Below are positions 35,970 to 44,068 of a DNA stretch of 64,000 nucleotides, in pieces. Source of the stretch: AC-32 sp963772975 (GTDB taxonomy: Bacteria > Actinomycetota > Thermoleophilia > Gaiellales > Gaiellaceae). Each line of letters begins with the position of its first letter. The first letter of the stretch is position 1. Below the pieces are notes generated by a model, which had not been told where the DNA came from, made no database searches, and saw only the letters and a program-made list of their open reading frames with translations. Position numbers and translations under genes: made by a program. The stretch covers positions 496,001 to 560,000 of the forward strand of contig CAVYZH010000010.1 in assembly GCA_963772975.1 (NCBI GenBank), written 5' to 3'.

Positions 35970-37043
35970 CTAGTTCGGGCGAGTGCCGAGCGTCACGGTG
36001 ACCGTGTGCTCGGAGCCGCCGCGCTTGTAGGTCACGCTGACCTTGTCGCCCGGCTCGTGTGCGTCGATCGCGCGGGAAAGGTCGTCGCCGCTGGCGATCG
36101 TGGTGCCGTTCACGGTGGTGATCACGTCGCCCTTCTTCAGGCCGGCGCTCGCTGCGGGGGTGTTCTCCTGGACGCCCGCGAGGAGTGCGTTCGCTGCCGT
36201 CGAGTCGATCGAGACGCCGAGGTAGGCGTGCACGGCCTTGCCGTTGGCGATCAGCTGCGAGGCGACCGACTTGACCGTGCTCGAGGGGATCGAGAAGCCG
36301 ACGCCTTCGTTGCCGCCCGAGTCGCTCTTGATCTGCGCGTTGACGCCGACCACCTGGCCCTGCGTGTTCAGCAGCGGACCGCCGGAGTTGCCGTGGTTGA
36401 TCGCGGCGTCGGTCTGGATCGAGTCGTTGATGGTGAAGTTCGTCTGGCCCTGGATCGCGCGGTGCAGCGCGCTGACGATCCCGCTGGTGACGGTCTCCTC
36501 GAGCCCGAAGGGGCTGCCGATCGCGACGACGCCGTCACCGACCTGCAGCTCCGTCGAGTCGCCGACCCGGAGCGGGTGAAGCTCCGAGGACGGCGCGTCG
36601 ACCTTGATCACGGCGAGGTCGGTCGACCTGTCGGTGCCGACGACGCTGGCCGAGTAGGTCCTGCCGTCCCAGAAACGCACCTTGATCGAGGTCGCGCCGT
36701 CGACGACGTGATCGTTCGTGACGATGTGGCCGTCGGAGTCGTAGACCCAGCCGGAGCCCTGGGCCTGTTGCGGCCCGGGCCCGGCGCCGGGGACAGGCGA
36801 CGCGCTGCCAGCCTCGGTGACGGTGATCTCGACGACGCCGCGGTAGGCGTCGCGGTAAATCTGGTTGACCGAGAGCGGTGACGACGAGGCGGTGTCGGCC
36901 TGCTGCACGGTGACCTGCCTGACAACGGTGTTGGTGCCGCTGTCGTGGAGCGTCGCGTAGGCGACGGCCCCGCCGCCCGCGCCGAGGCAGGCTGCTGCAA
37001 GGAGAGATGCAACGATGATGGTCGGGCGCGAGCGGCGAGGCAT
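35970..37043 (-). CDS. HtrA/DegP-family serine protease with PDZ domain
   Basis: The 357-residue protein has an N-terminal membrane anchor or signal (residues about 8-30, TIIVASLLAAACLGAGGG). A trypsin-like domain carries the triad His112 (TNDHVVDG), Asp142 (STDLAVIKV) and Ser220 (GNSGGPLL). A single PDZ domain follows (AYLGVSIDS, VQENTPAASAGLKKGDVITTVNGT). It degrades or refolds damaged proteins outside the membrane. It is divergent from an OmpR/HK pair, as HtrA-type PepD genes are linked to MprAB. Its upstream region carries an 11-bp-phased repeat array (37107-37146). Confidence 0.93.
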   Translation of the reverse strand: MPRRSRPTIIVASLLAAACLGAGGGAVAYATLHDSGTNTVVRQVTVQQADTASSSPLSVNQIYRDAYRGVVEITVTEAGSASPVPGAGPGPQQAQGSGWVYDSDGHIVTNDHVVDGATSIKVRFWDGRTYSASVVGTDRSTDLAVIKVDAPSSELHPLRVGDSTELQVGDGVVAIGSPFGLEETVTSGIVSALHRAIQGQTNFTINDSIQTDAAINHGNSGGPLLNTQGQVVGVNAQIKSDSGGNEGVGFSIPSSTVKSVASQLIANGKAVHAYLGVSIDSTAANALLAGVQENTPAASAGLKKGDVITTVNGTTIASGDDLSRAIDAHEPGDKVSVTYKRGGSEHTVTVTLGTRPN

Positions 37044-37106
37044 CAGGGGAGGTTCCTTTCGTCGAGTCGAGGAGTTCTGTCGCGATCCATCAAAGCAGGA
37101 GCGCCC

Positions 37107-37146
37107 TAAGACGCGCCTGAGACGTCGCTAAGAAATCGGTAAGAAA
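37107..37146 (-). promoter_or_regulatory. Predicted OmpR-type operator array upstream of htrA
   Basis: Four direct repeats begin at 37107, 37118, 37129 and 37140, exactly 11 bp apart. On the plus strand they start TAAGAC, TGAGAC, TAAGAA and TAAGAA; on the minus strand, facing htrA, they read as variants of TCTTAG. Direct half-sites spaced one helical turn apart are the usual DNA target of OmpR-family dimers. The cognate regulator is probably the one at 37335. Confidence 0.55.
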
Positions 37147-37170
37147 ACAAAAGACCCCGCCGGAGCGGGG
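37141..37170 (-). terminator. Minus-strand terminator between operator arrays
   Basis: The stem CCCCGC-CGGA-GCGGGG (37155-37170) is followed on the minus strand by TCTTTTGTTTTCTT. No minus-strand protein gene lies upstream before 37335, so a short non-coding transcript may end here, or it may insulate htrA. Confidence 0.6.
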
Positions 37171-37240
37171 CCTCTCGCCGCACAAGGGTTTTGGGGGATC
37201 CCTTGATCGATGACGACGTGATCCTCCCCCGCGAGCTTAA
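37141..37240 (-). ncRNA. Candidate small RNA between the two operator arrays
   Basis: Between array 37238-37277 and the terminator at 37141-37170 about 70-90 nt could be transcribed on the minus strand. The sequence can form a first hairpin (GGGGGA/TCCCCC near 37193-37231) and then the terminator stem. There is no protein-coding potential. Existence and start are inferred only from this arrangement. Confidence 0.25.
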
Positions 37241-37281
37241 GACCACCGTGAAGATTGGCTAAGAAACCTCTAAGAGAGCGT
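37238..37281 (-). promoter_or_regulatory. Predicted OmpR-type operator array upstream of the response regulator
   Basis: Four 11-bp units begin at 37238 (TAAGAC), 37249 (TGAAGA), 37260 (TAAGAA) and 37271 (TAAGAG). They have the same phase, consensus and orientation as the array at 37107. The array is 54 bp upstream of the regulator's ATG, so autoregulation is possible. The orientation also allows control of a minus-strand transcript. Confidence 0.5.
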
Positions 37282-37334
37282 CCTGAGCAGGGGGTTCTCA
37301 CCCCTCGTTCACTTTCCGGCGCAACAATGCGCGC

Positions 37335-38009
37335 ATGAAGATCCTGGTGGTCGACGACGAACGGGCCGTGCGCGAGTCGCTGCGGCGCGCGCTCGAGCTC
37401 GAGGGCTACGAGATCGAGCTGGCCGAGGACGGCTCGCAGGCACTCGAGCGCCTGGAGGCCGAGCCCGAGCCGGACGCGATGGTGCTCGACATCCTGATGC
37501 CGGGCGTCGACGGGCTCGAGGTCTCGCGCGCGCTGCGCCGCAAGGGCAGCAAGCTGCCGATCCTGATGCTCACCGCCCGGACGCAGGTCGAGGACCGGGT
37601 CGAGGGCCTCGACGCCGGCGCCGACGACTACCTGACCAAGCCGTTCGCCCTGGAGGAGCTCCTCGCGCGCGTGCGTGCGCTCTTACGGCGCACGAGCGAC
37701 GGCACCGGCGAGACCCTGCGCTTCGCCGACCTCGAGCTCGATCCCGGCACGCGCGAGGTGACGCGCGGAGGCGAGCGAATCGAGCTGACCCGCACCGAGT
37801 TCTCGCTGCTGGAGCTGTTCCTGCTCAACCCGCGGCAGGTGCTGACCCGGTCGCTGATCTTCGAGCGCGTCTGGGGCTACGACTTCGGCTTCGCCTCGAA
37901 CTCGCTCGACGTCTACATCGGCTATCTGCGCCGCAAGACCGAGTCGGGTGGCAAGTCGCGCCTGATCCACACGGTCCGCGGCGTCGGCTACGCGCTGCGC
38001 GAGACATGA
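37335..38009 (+). CDS. OmpR-family response regulator (MprA-like)
   Basis: The 224-residue regulator has a receiver domain with the acidic pair DD at residues 7-8, phospho-acceptor Asp52 (VLDILMPG) and Lys102 (LTKPF). A C-terminal winged-helix DNA-binding domain follows (LTRTEFSLLELFLLNPRQVL, then VDVYIGYLRRK-like VYIGYLRRKTE and HTVRGVGYALRE). The ATG is at 37335. Its end overlaps the histidine kinase by 4 nt, so the two are co-translated. Its operators are probably the TCTTAG-type 11-bp repeats seen here and at 39353. Confidence 0.93.
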   Translation: MKILVVDDERAVRESLRRALELEGYEIELAEDGSQALERLEAEPEPDAMVLDILMPGVDGLEVSRALRRKGSKLPILMLTARTQVEDRVEGLDAGADDYLTKPFALEELLARVRALLRRTSDGTGETLRFADLELDPGTREVTRGGERIELTRTEFSLLELFLLNPRQVLTRSLIFERVWGYDFGFASNSLDVYIGYLRRKTESGGKSRLIHTVRGVGYALRET

Positions 38010-39358
38010 GCTTTCGTACCCGGCTCGCGCTCGTCGCCGCCGCGGCGGTCGGCATTGCCGTGGTCGTGGCCTCGGTGGTCGTCTTCGTGGTCGTGCAAAA
38101 CGAACTCTTCGGCGAGGTCGACCGGGCGCTGCACAACCGGGCGGTGGAGATCGCGAACGGTCCGCAGCCGGAGATCGAGAACGGCTACCTCCACATTCCG
38201 GGGCCGCACGTCGGCGTCCAGAGCGACTTCGTTCAGGCCGTCCCGCTTTCCGGCGGCCCGTACGTGGAGCCCGACGCGGCCTACAAGCTGCCCGTGAACG
38301 AGAAGGATCACGAGGCCGCCCGCGGCGAGCAGCCCCTCTACTACAGCAACCGCCACTTCCAGGGGACCGAGTTCCGGGTCCTCACCATCCCGGCGACGCC
38401 GTACGCCGTCCAGATCGCAAGGCCGCTCGGCGAGGTGAACCGCACGCTGCACCGGATCACCCTCTTCCTGATCCTGATCGCGGTCGGCGGGATCGGCGTC
38501 GCCGCCGCGCTCGGGCTGCTCGTCTCCCGCGCCGCGCTGGCTCCTGTGCGGCGGCTGACCGAGACCACCGAGGCCGTCACCGAGACCCGCGACCTCTCAC
38601 AGCGGATCGAGTCGACCTCGACCGGCGACGACGAGCTCGGCCGGCTGGCGACGAGCTTCAACACGATGCTCGCCGCGCTCCAGGACTCGAGCCGGGCGCA
38701 GCGGCAGCTCGTCGCCGATGCCTCGCATGAGCTGCGCACGCCGCTCACCAGCCTGAAGACGAACATCGAGGTCCTCGCGCGCGAGAACGAGCTGACGCCA
38801 GAGGCACGCGAGCAGCTCCTGCGCGACCTCGTCGAGCAGATCGACGAGATGACCGCGTTGATCGGCGAGCTGATCGAGCTCGCGCGCGAGGCCAGGCCGG
38901 ACGCGGTGGTTGAGCCGGCGCAGGACGTGCGCCTCGACCTGGTCGCCGCCGACGCGATCGAGCGCACCCGGCGCAACCGGCCCGGGATCGGGTTCAGGAC
39001 CGACCTCGACGAGTCGATCGTCTATGGCGCTCCTTCGACGATCGAGCGTGCGGTCGCCAACCTGCTCGACAACGCGGCCAAGTGGAGCCCGCCCGGCGGG
39101 CAGGTCGAGGTGGCAGTGCGGCAGGGCGAGCTGTCGGTGCGCGACCACGGCCCGGGGATCGCCGACGAGGACCTGCCGTACGTGTTCGACCGCTTCTACC
39201 GCTCGCGCACGGCGCGCGGCCTGCCAGGCTCGGGTCTCGGGCTGGCGATCGTCAAGCAGGTCGCCGAGTCCCACGGCGGCTCGGTCGTCGCCGAGCGGCC
39301 GCAGGACGGTGGGACGCTGATGCGCCTGCGGCTGAACGGGCGCAAGCCGACCTCTTAG
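38006..39358 (+). CDS. Sensor histidine kinase (MprB-like)
   Basis: The 450-residue kinase has an N-terminal membrane helix (about residues 7-30), an extracellular sensor segment to about residue 150 and a second helix (ITLFLILIAVGGIGVAAALG). A HAMP linker (RRLTETTEAVTET) follows. The DHp H-box ASHELRTPLTS places the phospho-His at residue 241. The HATPase domain includes LLDNAAKWSPPGG (N box), VRDHGPGIADEDLPYVFDRF (G1/F box) and GSGLGLAIVKQV (G2). It would sense an envelope signal and phosphorylate the regulator encoded just before. Its stop codon lies within the first unit of the next operator array. Confidence 0.93.
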   Translation: MSFRTRLALVAAAAVGIAVVVASVVVFVVVQNELFGEVDRALHNRAVEIANGPQPEIENGYLHIPGPHVGVQSDFVQAVPLSGGPYVEPDAAYKLPVNEKDHEAARGEQPLYYSNRHFQGTEFRVLTIPATPYAVQIARPLGEVNRTLHRITLFLILIAVGGIGVAAALGLLVSRAALAPVRRLTETTEAVTETRDLSQRIESTSTGDDELGRLATSFNTMLAALQDSSRAQRQLVADASHELRTPLTSLKTNIEVLARENELTPEAREQLLRDLVEQIDEMTALIGELIELAREARPDAVVEPAQDVRLDLVAADAIERTRRNRPGIGFRTDLDESIVYGAPSTIERAVANLLDNAAKWSPPGGQVEVAVRQGELSVRDHGPGIADEDLPYVFDRFYRSRTARGLPGSGLGLAIVKQVAESHGGSVVAERPQDGGTLMRLRLNGRKPTS

Positions 39359-39396
39359 CGACTTTTCAGGCCGCTTTCAGGTGCTTTTCAGAGCGG
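39353..39396 (+). promoter_or_regulatory. Predicted OmpR-type operator array upstream of the ferric-reductase-like operon
   Basis: Four 11-bp units begin at 39353 (TCTTAG), 39364 (TTTCAG), 39375 (TTTCAG) and 39386 (TTTCAG). The unit TCTTAGCGAC at 39353 is identical to a 10-base stretch of the minus strand in the htrA array (from 37133 to 37124), which supports one shared regulator. It lies about 44 bp before the first ATG of the operon. Confidence 0.6.
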
Positions 39397-39439
39397 GTTG
39401 GTTGTCTACGTACACCAACCCCGAGCCCGAGGAGGCCCA

Positions 39440-39583
39440 ATGCGTTCCAAGCCCGAGAAGCCAATTCCCGCACCGCGGCGGCCGTTTGCGAGCACCGTCC
39501 CCCCGACCCCGGCCGAGGAGCAGGCCGCGAGCACCGATTGGGACCGCTGCGGTCTGCTCGGCCGGCTCGTCAGCCGAGGCTAG
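39440..39583 (+). CDS. Small hypothetical protein (47 aa)
   Basis: The ATG at 39440 is preceded by GAGGAGG 4 nt upstream, so translation is likely. The product (MRSKPEKPIPAPRRPFASTV to DWDRCGLLGRLVSRG) is proline- and arginine-rich with one cysteine and no helix. The coding sense is unclear and it could be a leader peptide. It opens the operon with the 88-residue membrane protein and the ferric-reductase-like protein. Confidence 0.5.
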   Translation: MRSKPEKPIPAPRRPFASTVPPTPAEEQAASTDWDRCGLLGRLVSRG

Positions 39584-39587
39584 CTCG

Positions 39588-39854
39588 GTGCCCGAGCGCA
39601 CCTCTCGCATTGCGGAAGCCCGCCGTCGCGCCGCCGACGCGAAGCAGGGGGCAGTCGCCCTGGCGGCGGCGGGCTTCCTCGTGATCGCGCTGCTCGCCCG
39701 CGCGAGCCACCCGGGCCATGTGGGCTCGGCGACCAGCAGCTCGGCCGGGTCGCCAACGGTCGAGTCCCAGGACGACGACGGGTTCAGCCTCCAGTCGGGG
39801 CAGCTGAGCCAGAGCAGCGGCTCTTCCAGCGGCGCTCAGACGGGCGTCTCGTGA
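39588..39854 (+). CDS. Small single-pass membrane protein with Ser-rich tail
   Basis: The 88-residue product starts at GTG 39588. A basic segment (RTSRIAEARRRAADAKQG) precedes one membrane helix (AVALAAAGFLVIALLARA). The tail is Ser/Gly/Asp-rich (VESQDDDGFSLQSGQLSQSS), probably exposed outside. It ends in a 4-nt GTGA overlap with the ferric-reductase-like gene, which implies a shared function. No family is recognised. Confidence 0.6.
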   Translation: MPERTSRIAEARRRAADAKQGAVALAAAGFLVIALLARASHPGHVGSATSSSAGSPTVESQDDDGFSLQSGQLSQSSGSSSGAQTGVS

Positions 39855-40411
39855 TCGTCGCGTCCGCCACGACGTGGTACGCGGCCCGGGCGGGCGGGAT
39901 GCTCGCCTACCTGCTGCTCAGCGCCTCGGTCGCGGCTGGCTTGCTGATGTCGGGCCGCGCGCGGCTCCAGCGCTGGCCGCGCTTCGCGCTCGAGGACGTG
40001 CACCGGTTCCTCGGCATCCTCGCGGGGACGTTCATCGTCATCCACGGCGGCGCACTGTTGCTCGATCACGTCGTCCCGTTCTCGCTCGGCCGGCTGCTCG
40101 TGCCCGGCACCGCCTCGTACCGGCCGCTCGCGGTCGCGCTCGGCGTGGTCGCGGCCGAGCTGCTCGCCGCGCTCGCGGTCACCAACCACTACCGCAAGCG
40201 CCTGCCTCACAAGCTCTGGCGCCGCCTGCACATGCTCAATTTCGCCGTCTGGGGCCTCGCCCTCGTGCATGGCCTAAGCGCCGGCACCGACACCTTCACC
40301 ACCTGGGCGCTCGTCCTCTATGCGGGCTCGGCCTGGCTCGTCCTGGCGCTGCTCGTCCACCGGATCTCACTGCACTGGAACCCCGTAGGATCGACCGAAA
40401 GGAGTACGTGA
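39851..40411 (+). CDS. Ferric-reductase-like transmembrane haem protein
   Basis: The 186-residue product has about six helices. Histidines are placed as in the ferric reductase/YedZ (MsrQ) family: the DVHRFLGILAGTFIVIHGG pair on two helices, and RRLHMLNFAVWGLALVHGLS. Such proteins bind two b-type haems and move electrons across the membrane. No flavin domain is fused. The start is the GTG at 39851 overlapping the previous stop. It is likely under the MprAB-like system, from the array at 39353. Confidence 0.85.
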   Translation: MIVASATTWYAARAGGMLAYLLLSASVAAGLLMSGRARLQRWPRFALEDVHRFLGILAGTFIVIHGGALLLDHVVPFSLGRLLVPGTASYRPLAVALGVVAAELLAALAVTNHYRKRLPHKLWRRLHMLNFAVWGLALVHGLSAGTDTFTTWALVLYAGSAWLVLALLVHRISLHWNPVGSTERST

Positions 40412-41073
40412 TGGCAGTGCCACGCAAAGTGATCGCCGGAGCCGCGGCCGCGCTGGCGGTGGGCGGCGCCGGAGCCGGAGTCGCGGCGACGAAGCTCGCG
40501 ACCAACTCTCCGAGCGAGGAGAGCAAGGCGATCGTCAATGACGCCGCCAAGACCCTGGGGGTCGAGCCGAGCAAGCTCAGCGCGGCGCTGAAGAAGGCGT
40601 ACGAGGACCGGATCGACGCGGCCGTCGCCGCGGGGCGGTTGACGAAGCAGCAGGGCGACGAGCTCAAGCAGCGGATCGAGTCCGGGGACTTTCCGCTGCT
40701 CGGGCCGCCTGGCTTCGGCCACGGCCCCGTCGGCCCGCACGGGTTCGTCCACAGGCTCGACGCCGCCGCGAGCTACCTCGGCCTAACCGAGGACGAACTG
40801 CACAGCCGGCTCGAGAGCGGCAAGACTCTCGCCGAGGTCGCGAAGGCGCAAGGCAAGTCCGTCGACGGCCTAAAGGACGCCATGGTCAAGGACGCCAAGG
40901 CGCACCTGGACGCCGCCGTCAAGGCGGGCCGGCTTTCGCCGTCGATGGAGAAGCAGCTGCTCGCCGACCTTCAGCAGCACATCGACGACCTGGTCAACGG
41001 CAGGCTGCCCGACCGTCGCGGCTTCCGCGGCCCGGGCTTCGACCGGCACGGCCCGCCGCCTGCGGCGGCCTGA
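40411..41073 (+). CDS. Secreted or anchored helical protein with two similar domains
   Basis: The 220-residue product starts at ATG 40411, seven bases after AAAGGAG. It begins with a signal or anchor (VIAGAAAALAVGGAGAGVAA). Two related helical repeats follow. The first reads LGVEPSKLSAALKKAYEDR and GRLTKQQGDELKQRIES. The second reads LGLTEDELHSRLESGKTLAE and GRLSPSMEKQLLADLQQHID. This resembles proteins often encoded beside FMN/ferric-reductase genes in Actinobacteria. The stop of the reductase overlaps its start, so it is the last gene of that operon. Function unknown. Confidence 0.75.
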   Translation: MAVPRKVIAGAAAALAVGGAGAGVAATKLATNSPSEESKAIVNDAAKTLGVEPSKLSAALKKAYEDRIDAAVAAGRLTKQQGDELKQRIESGDFPLLGPPGFGHGPVGPHGFVHRLDAAASYLGLTEDELHSRLESGKTLAEVAKAQGKSVDGLKDAMVKDAKAHLDAAVKAGRLSPSMEKQLLADLQQHIDDLVNGRLPDRRGFRGPGFDRHGPPPAAA

Positions 41074-41113
41074 CCAGCGCGAGCAGCGCGCACGTGCCCG
41101 GTACCCTGAGCGC

Positions 41114-42068
41114 GTGCGCGAGCTCGCCGAGACGATCGAGCGCTGGCGGGCGCGGGGTGACCGCGTCGCGCTGGCGACCGTTGTTGCCACGAGGCGCTCG
41201 GCGCCGCGGCCGGTCGGTTCGAAGCTCGCAGTCTCCCAACGGGGCGAGCTCTATGGCTCGGTCTCGGGCGGTTGCGTCGAGAGCGACGTCGCGGTCACTG
41301 CCGCCGAGGTGCTCGCCGACGGCACGCCTCGGCTCCTGACCTACGGGATCGCGGACGAGCAGGCCTGGTCGATCGGCCTCCCGTGCGGCGGCGAGATCGA
41401 CGTCTTCGTCGAGCCCTTCGACGGGCGAGCTGCCGCATGAGCCGTCCGTGACGGTGACGGTACTCGAGGGCGAGCACGCCGGCGAACGGGTCGACGCAGA
41501 GGTGCCGCCGGGCCCGAGCCGCGTGCTCGAGCTGGACGGCGCCCGCGTCTTCGCCGAGGTGCTCGGGCCGCCGCCGCGCCTCGTCGTGGTCGGTGGGGTC
41601 GACACCGCAGAGGAGCTCTGCCGCGCCGCCAAGGCGCTCGGCTGGCGCAGCGCCGTGATCGACCCGCGGCCCGCGCTCGTCACGCGCGACCGGCTGCCGA
41701 GCCCCGACGAGCTGACGGTCGCCTGGCCGGACGAGCTGACCGCAGACGCGGACACCGCGGTCGTCGTGCTCACCCATGAGGAGCGGCTCGACGTGCCCGC
41801 CCTGACCGCCGCCCTCGCGAGCGACGCCTTCTACGTCGGCGCGATCGGCTCGCGGCGCACACAGGCGAAGCGGCGCGAGCGGCTGCTCGAGGCCGGCCTC
41901 ACCGAAGAGCAGCTCGAGCGGCTCGCCGGCCCGGCAGGCCTCGACCTCGGCGCGCACACGCCCGCCGAGACCGCGGTCTCGATCCTGGCCGAGGTGCTGG
42001 CCGTTCGAGCCGGACGTGCCGGGGGACGGCTCGTCGAGCGCAGCGGCCCGATCCACGCCACCGCGTAA
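41114..42068 (+). CDS. XdhC/CoxI-family protein, split by a 1-nt frameshift
   Basis: Two adjacent frames, 41114-41440 and 41448-42068, are the N- and C-terminal parts of one XdhC-type protein. The first carries RRSAPRPVGSKLAVSQRGEL and SVSGGCVESDVAVTAAEVL. The second carries LVVVGGVDTAEELCRAAKAL and FYVGAIGSRRTQAKRRERLL. Removing one base near 41427 (GACGGGCGAG) joins FVEPFDG to ELPHEPSVTVTV, and 955 nt is one more than a multiple of three. XdhC inserts the sulfurated molybdenum cofactor into xanthine-dehydrogenase-type enzymes; none is in the window. Confidence 0.8.
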
Positions 42069-43459
42069 TGGGCTGGCTCGGCGAGCTCGTCGAGGAGCGG
42101 GGCGGCGAGGCGCTCGACCTGCACGCGCAGACGATCAACCCGCAGTTCGTGAAGCTGCTGCGGACGATCGGCTTCGACCGCCGCTGGGCCCGCGCGCAGG
42201 GCGCCCACCTCTGGGACGACGAGGGCAATCGCTATCTCGACCTGCTCGGCGGCTTCGGCATGTTCAACGTCGGCCGCAACAACCCGCGTGTGCGCGAAGC
42301 GCTCGTCGAGGCGCTCGAGCTCGAACGGCCCGGCTCGGTCCAGCTCGGCGTCGACGTGCTGCCCGCGCTGCTGGCCGAGGAGCTGCTGCGCCGCGCGCCG
42401 GCGTCGGTCGAGCGCGTGCTGTTCACCAGCTCCGGTGCCGAGGCCATCGAGGCGGCCATCAAGCTCGGCCGCGCCGCCACAGGCCGCTCGCGCGTACTCT
42501 CGGCCGAGCACGGCTTCCACGGCCTGACGCTGGGCGCGCTCTCCGCCAACGCGAGCCCCGAGTTCACCGAGCGCTTCGGCCCGCTGCTCCCCGGCTTCGA
42601 GCGCGTGCCGTGGAACGACCTCGAGGCGCTCGAGCAAGCGCTCGCCCGCGAGGACGTCGCGCTCTTCCTTGTCGAGCCGGTGCAGGGCAAGGGCGTCAAC
42701 CTCCCCGCGCCCGGCTACCTCGAGGGCGCGCAGGAGCTCTGCCGCCGGTTTGGCACGCTCTTCTGCGTCGACGAGGTCCAGACCGGCTTCGGCCGCACCG
42801 GCCGCCTGCTGGCGCTCGAGCACTGGGGCCTCGAGCCGGACCTGATCACCGTCGCCAAGTCGCTCTCCGGCGGCTATGTCCCGGTTGGCGCGCTGCTGAT
42901 GAGCGACGCCGTCTACGAGGGCGTCTTCGATTCGCTGCCGAACGCGGTCAGCCACGGGTCGACCTTCGCGCCGAACGACCTCGCGATGGTCGCCGGCCTG
43001 GCCACGTTGCGGGAGCTCGACAGTCAGGGCCTCGTCGAGCGCAGCGCCCGACTCGGCGAGCAGCTGCTCGAGCGGACGCGGCCGCTGGTCGAGCGCTCGC
43101 CGGTCGTCAAGGACGTGCGCGGCCTCGGCCTGATGTGGGCGATCGAGTTCGAGGAGCCCGAGGGCGGCTCGCGCACCTGGAAACTGCTCGAGCGGATCCA
43201 GCCCGCTCTGTTCGCCCAGCTCGTGGTCGTGCCGCTCTTCCGCGATCACCGCGTGCTCAGCCAGGTCGCCGGCCACGGCCTGAACGTGCTCAAGGCGCTG
43301 CCGCCGCTGGTCATCGACGAGGACGATCTCGACTGGTTCGTGACGGCGCTCGACGAGACGGTCGCGCGCGCCGAGAAGATGCCACGCGCGCTCGTCCGCT
43401 TCGCCCTGCACGCTGCCAGCGCCGGACGGACGTCGAACAAGCGATTGGCCCGCGCGTAG
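42068..43459 (+). CDS. Class III aminotransferase (ornithine/4-aminobutyrate aminotransferase-like)
   Basis: The 463-residue PLP enzyme has LWDDEGNRYLDLLGGFGMFN near the start and the PLP-phosphate site TSSGAEAIEAAIKLGRAATG. The HGFHGLTLGALS motif, the cofactor aspartate in FCVDEVQTGFGRTG and the Schiff-base lysine in LITVAKSLSGGYVPVGALL follow. Length and motifs fit ornithine- or putrescine-type aminotransferases. The exact substrate is not determined. Its ATG shares one base with the XdhC stop (TAATG), suggesting one transcript. Confidence 0.88.
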   Translation: MGWLGELVEERGGEALDLHAQTINPQFVKLLRTIGFDRRWARAQGAHLWDDEGNRYLDLLGGFGMFNVGRNNPRVREALVEALELERPGSVQLGVDVLPALLAEELLRRAPASVERVLFTSSGAEAIEAAIKLGRAATGRSRVLSAEHGFHGLTLGALSANASPEFTERFGPLLPGFERVPWNDLEALEQALAREDVALFLVEPVQGKGVNLPAPGYLEGAQELCRRFGTLFCVDEVQTGFGRTGRLLALEHWGLEPDLITVAKSLSGGYVPVGALLMSDAVYEGVFDSLPNAVSHGSTFAPNDLAMVAGLATLRELDSQGLVERSARLGEQLLERTRPLVERSPVVKDVRGLGLMWAIEFEEPEGGSRTWKLLERIQPALFAQLVVVPLFRDHRVLSQVAGHGLNVLKALPPLVIDEDDLDWFVTALDETVARAEKMPRALVRFALHAASAGRTSNKRLARA

Positions 43460-43493
43460 ATACTCCGCGCGTCCTGACGAGAGGGAGGCACAG

Positions 43494-43685
43494 ATGACGA
43501 TCGACCTGCGCGCCGTGCGAGCGGCGCTGCTGCTGGTGGCGGCGATCCTCTTCTTCGCGGGTGCCGGCCTGGGTATCGAGCACGAGCGCAAGACGCTGAT
43601 CGTGTGGGGCGTTGGCTTCGGGCTCGTGACGCTCGACCGCCTGATCGTGCTGGCGATCGAGACCCTCTGGGTGCGCGGAAGCTAG
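43494..43685 (+). CDS. Small two-helix membrane protein
   Basis: This 63-residue product (ATG 43494, GGAGG 6 nt upstream) has two hydrophobic helices (AALLLVAAILFFAGAGLG and IVWGVGFGLVTLDRLIVLAI) and short polar ends. It resembles no named family. Its stop overlaps by 4 nt the stop of the minus-strand gene that follows (convergent). Confidence 0.65.
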   Translation: MTIDLRAVRAALLLVAAILFFAGAGLGIEHERKTLIVWGVGFGLVTLDRLIVLAIETLWVRGS

Positions 43686-44038
43686 GCCTCCATGTCAGCG
43701 CGCGGCCGGTCGGCGAAGCACGCGTTCGCCCACTGCTCGGCTGCCTCGACCAGACGCCCGCAGAGCATGTCGAGCTCGTGCTCGTCGTCGGGCAGATGCT
43801 CGGGAGAGACCTCGATTCGCACCTGGTTCAGCGACGCCTCGGCTTCCTCGCCGATCTCGTGACGCTGCTCGGCGACGATCGCGACCTCGCCCACCTTGGG
43901 CAGGAGCGACTTGGCGAGCTCGTCGATCTCGGCGGGAGTCGCCCCGCGTCCCGCGAAGACGCCGAAGTTCACTCGGACTTCGACCCCCGGCGGTTCGACT
44001 TCTCGCACGCAGAAGGCAATCTGCGGCTCGGCCCTCAT
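43682..44038 (-). CDS. Conserved hypothetical protein (118 aa)
   Basis: The ATG at 44038 opens RAEPQIAFCVREVEPPGVEV, then NFGVFAGRGATPAEIDELAK and IVAEQRHEIGEEAEASLNQV. A ferredoxin-like alpha/beta sandwich is plausible. No function is recognised. It lies 30 bp from the ABC permease gene on the same strand, so it may be the last gene of that operon. Confidence 0.65.
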   Translation of the reverse strand: MRAEPQIAFCVREVEPPGVEVRVNFGVFAGRGATPAEIDELAKSLLPKVGEVAIVAEQRHEIGEEAEASLNQVRIEVSPEHLPDDEHELDMLCGRLVEAAEQWANACFADRPRADMEA

Positions 44039-44068
44039 CGCAACTCGTATAGCCGCTCGGCCGCGAAC

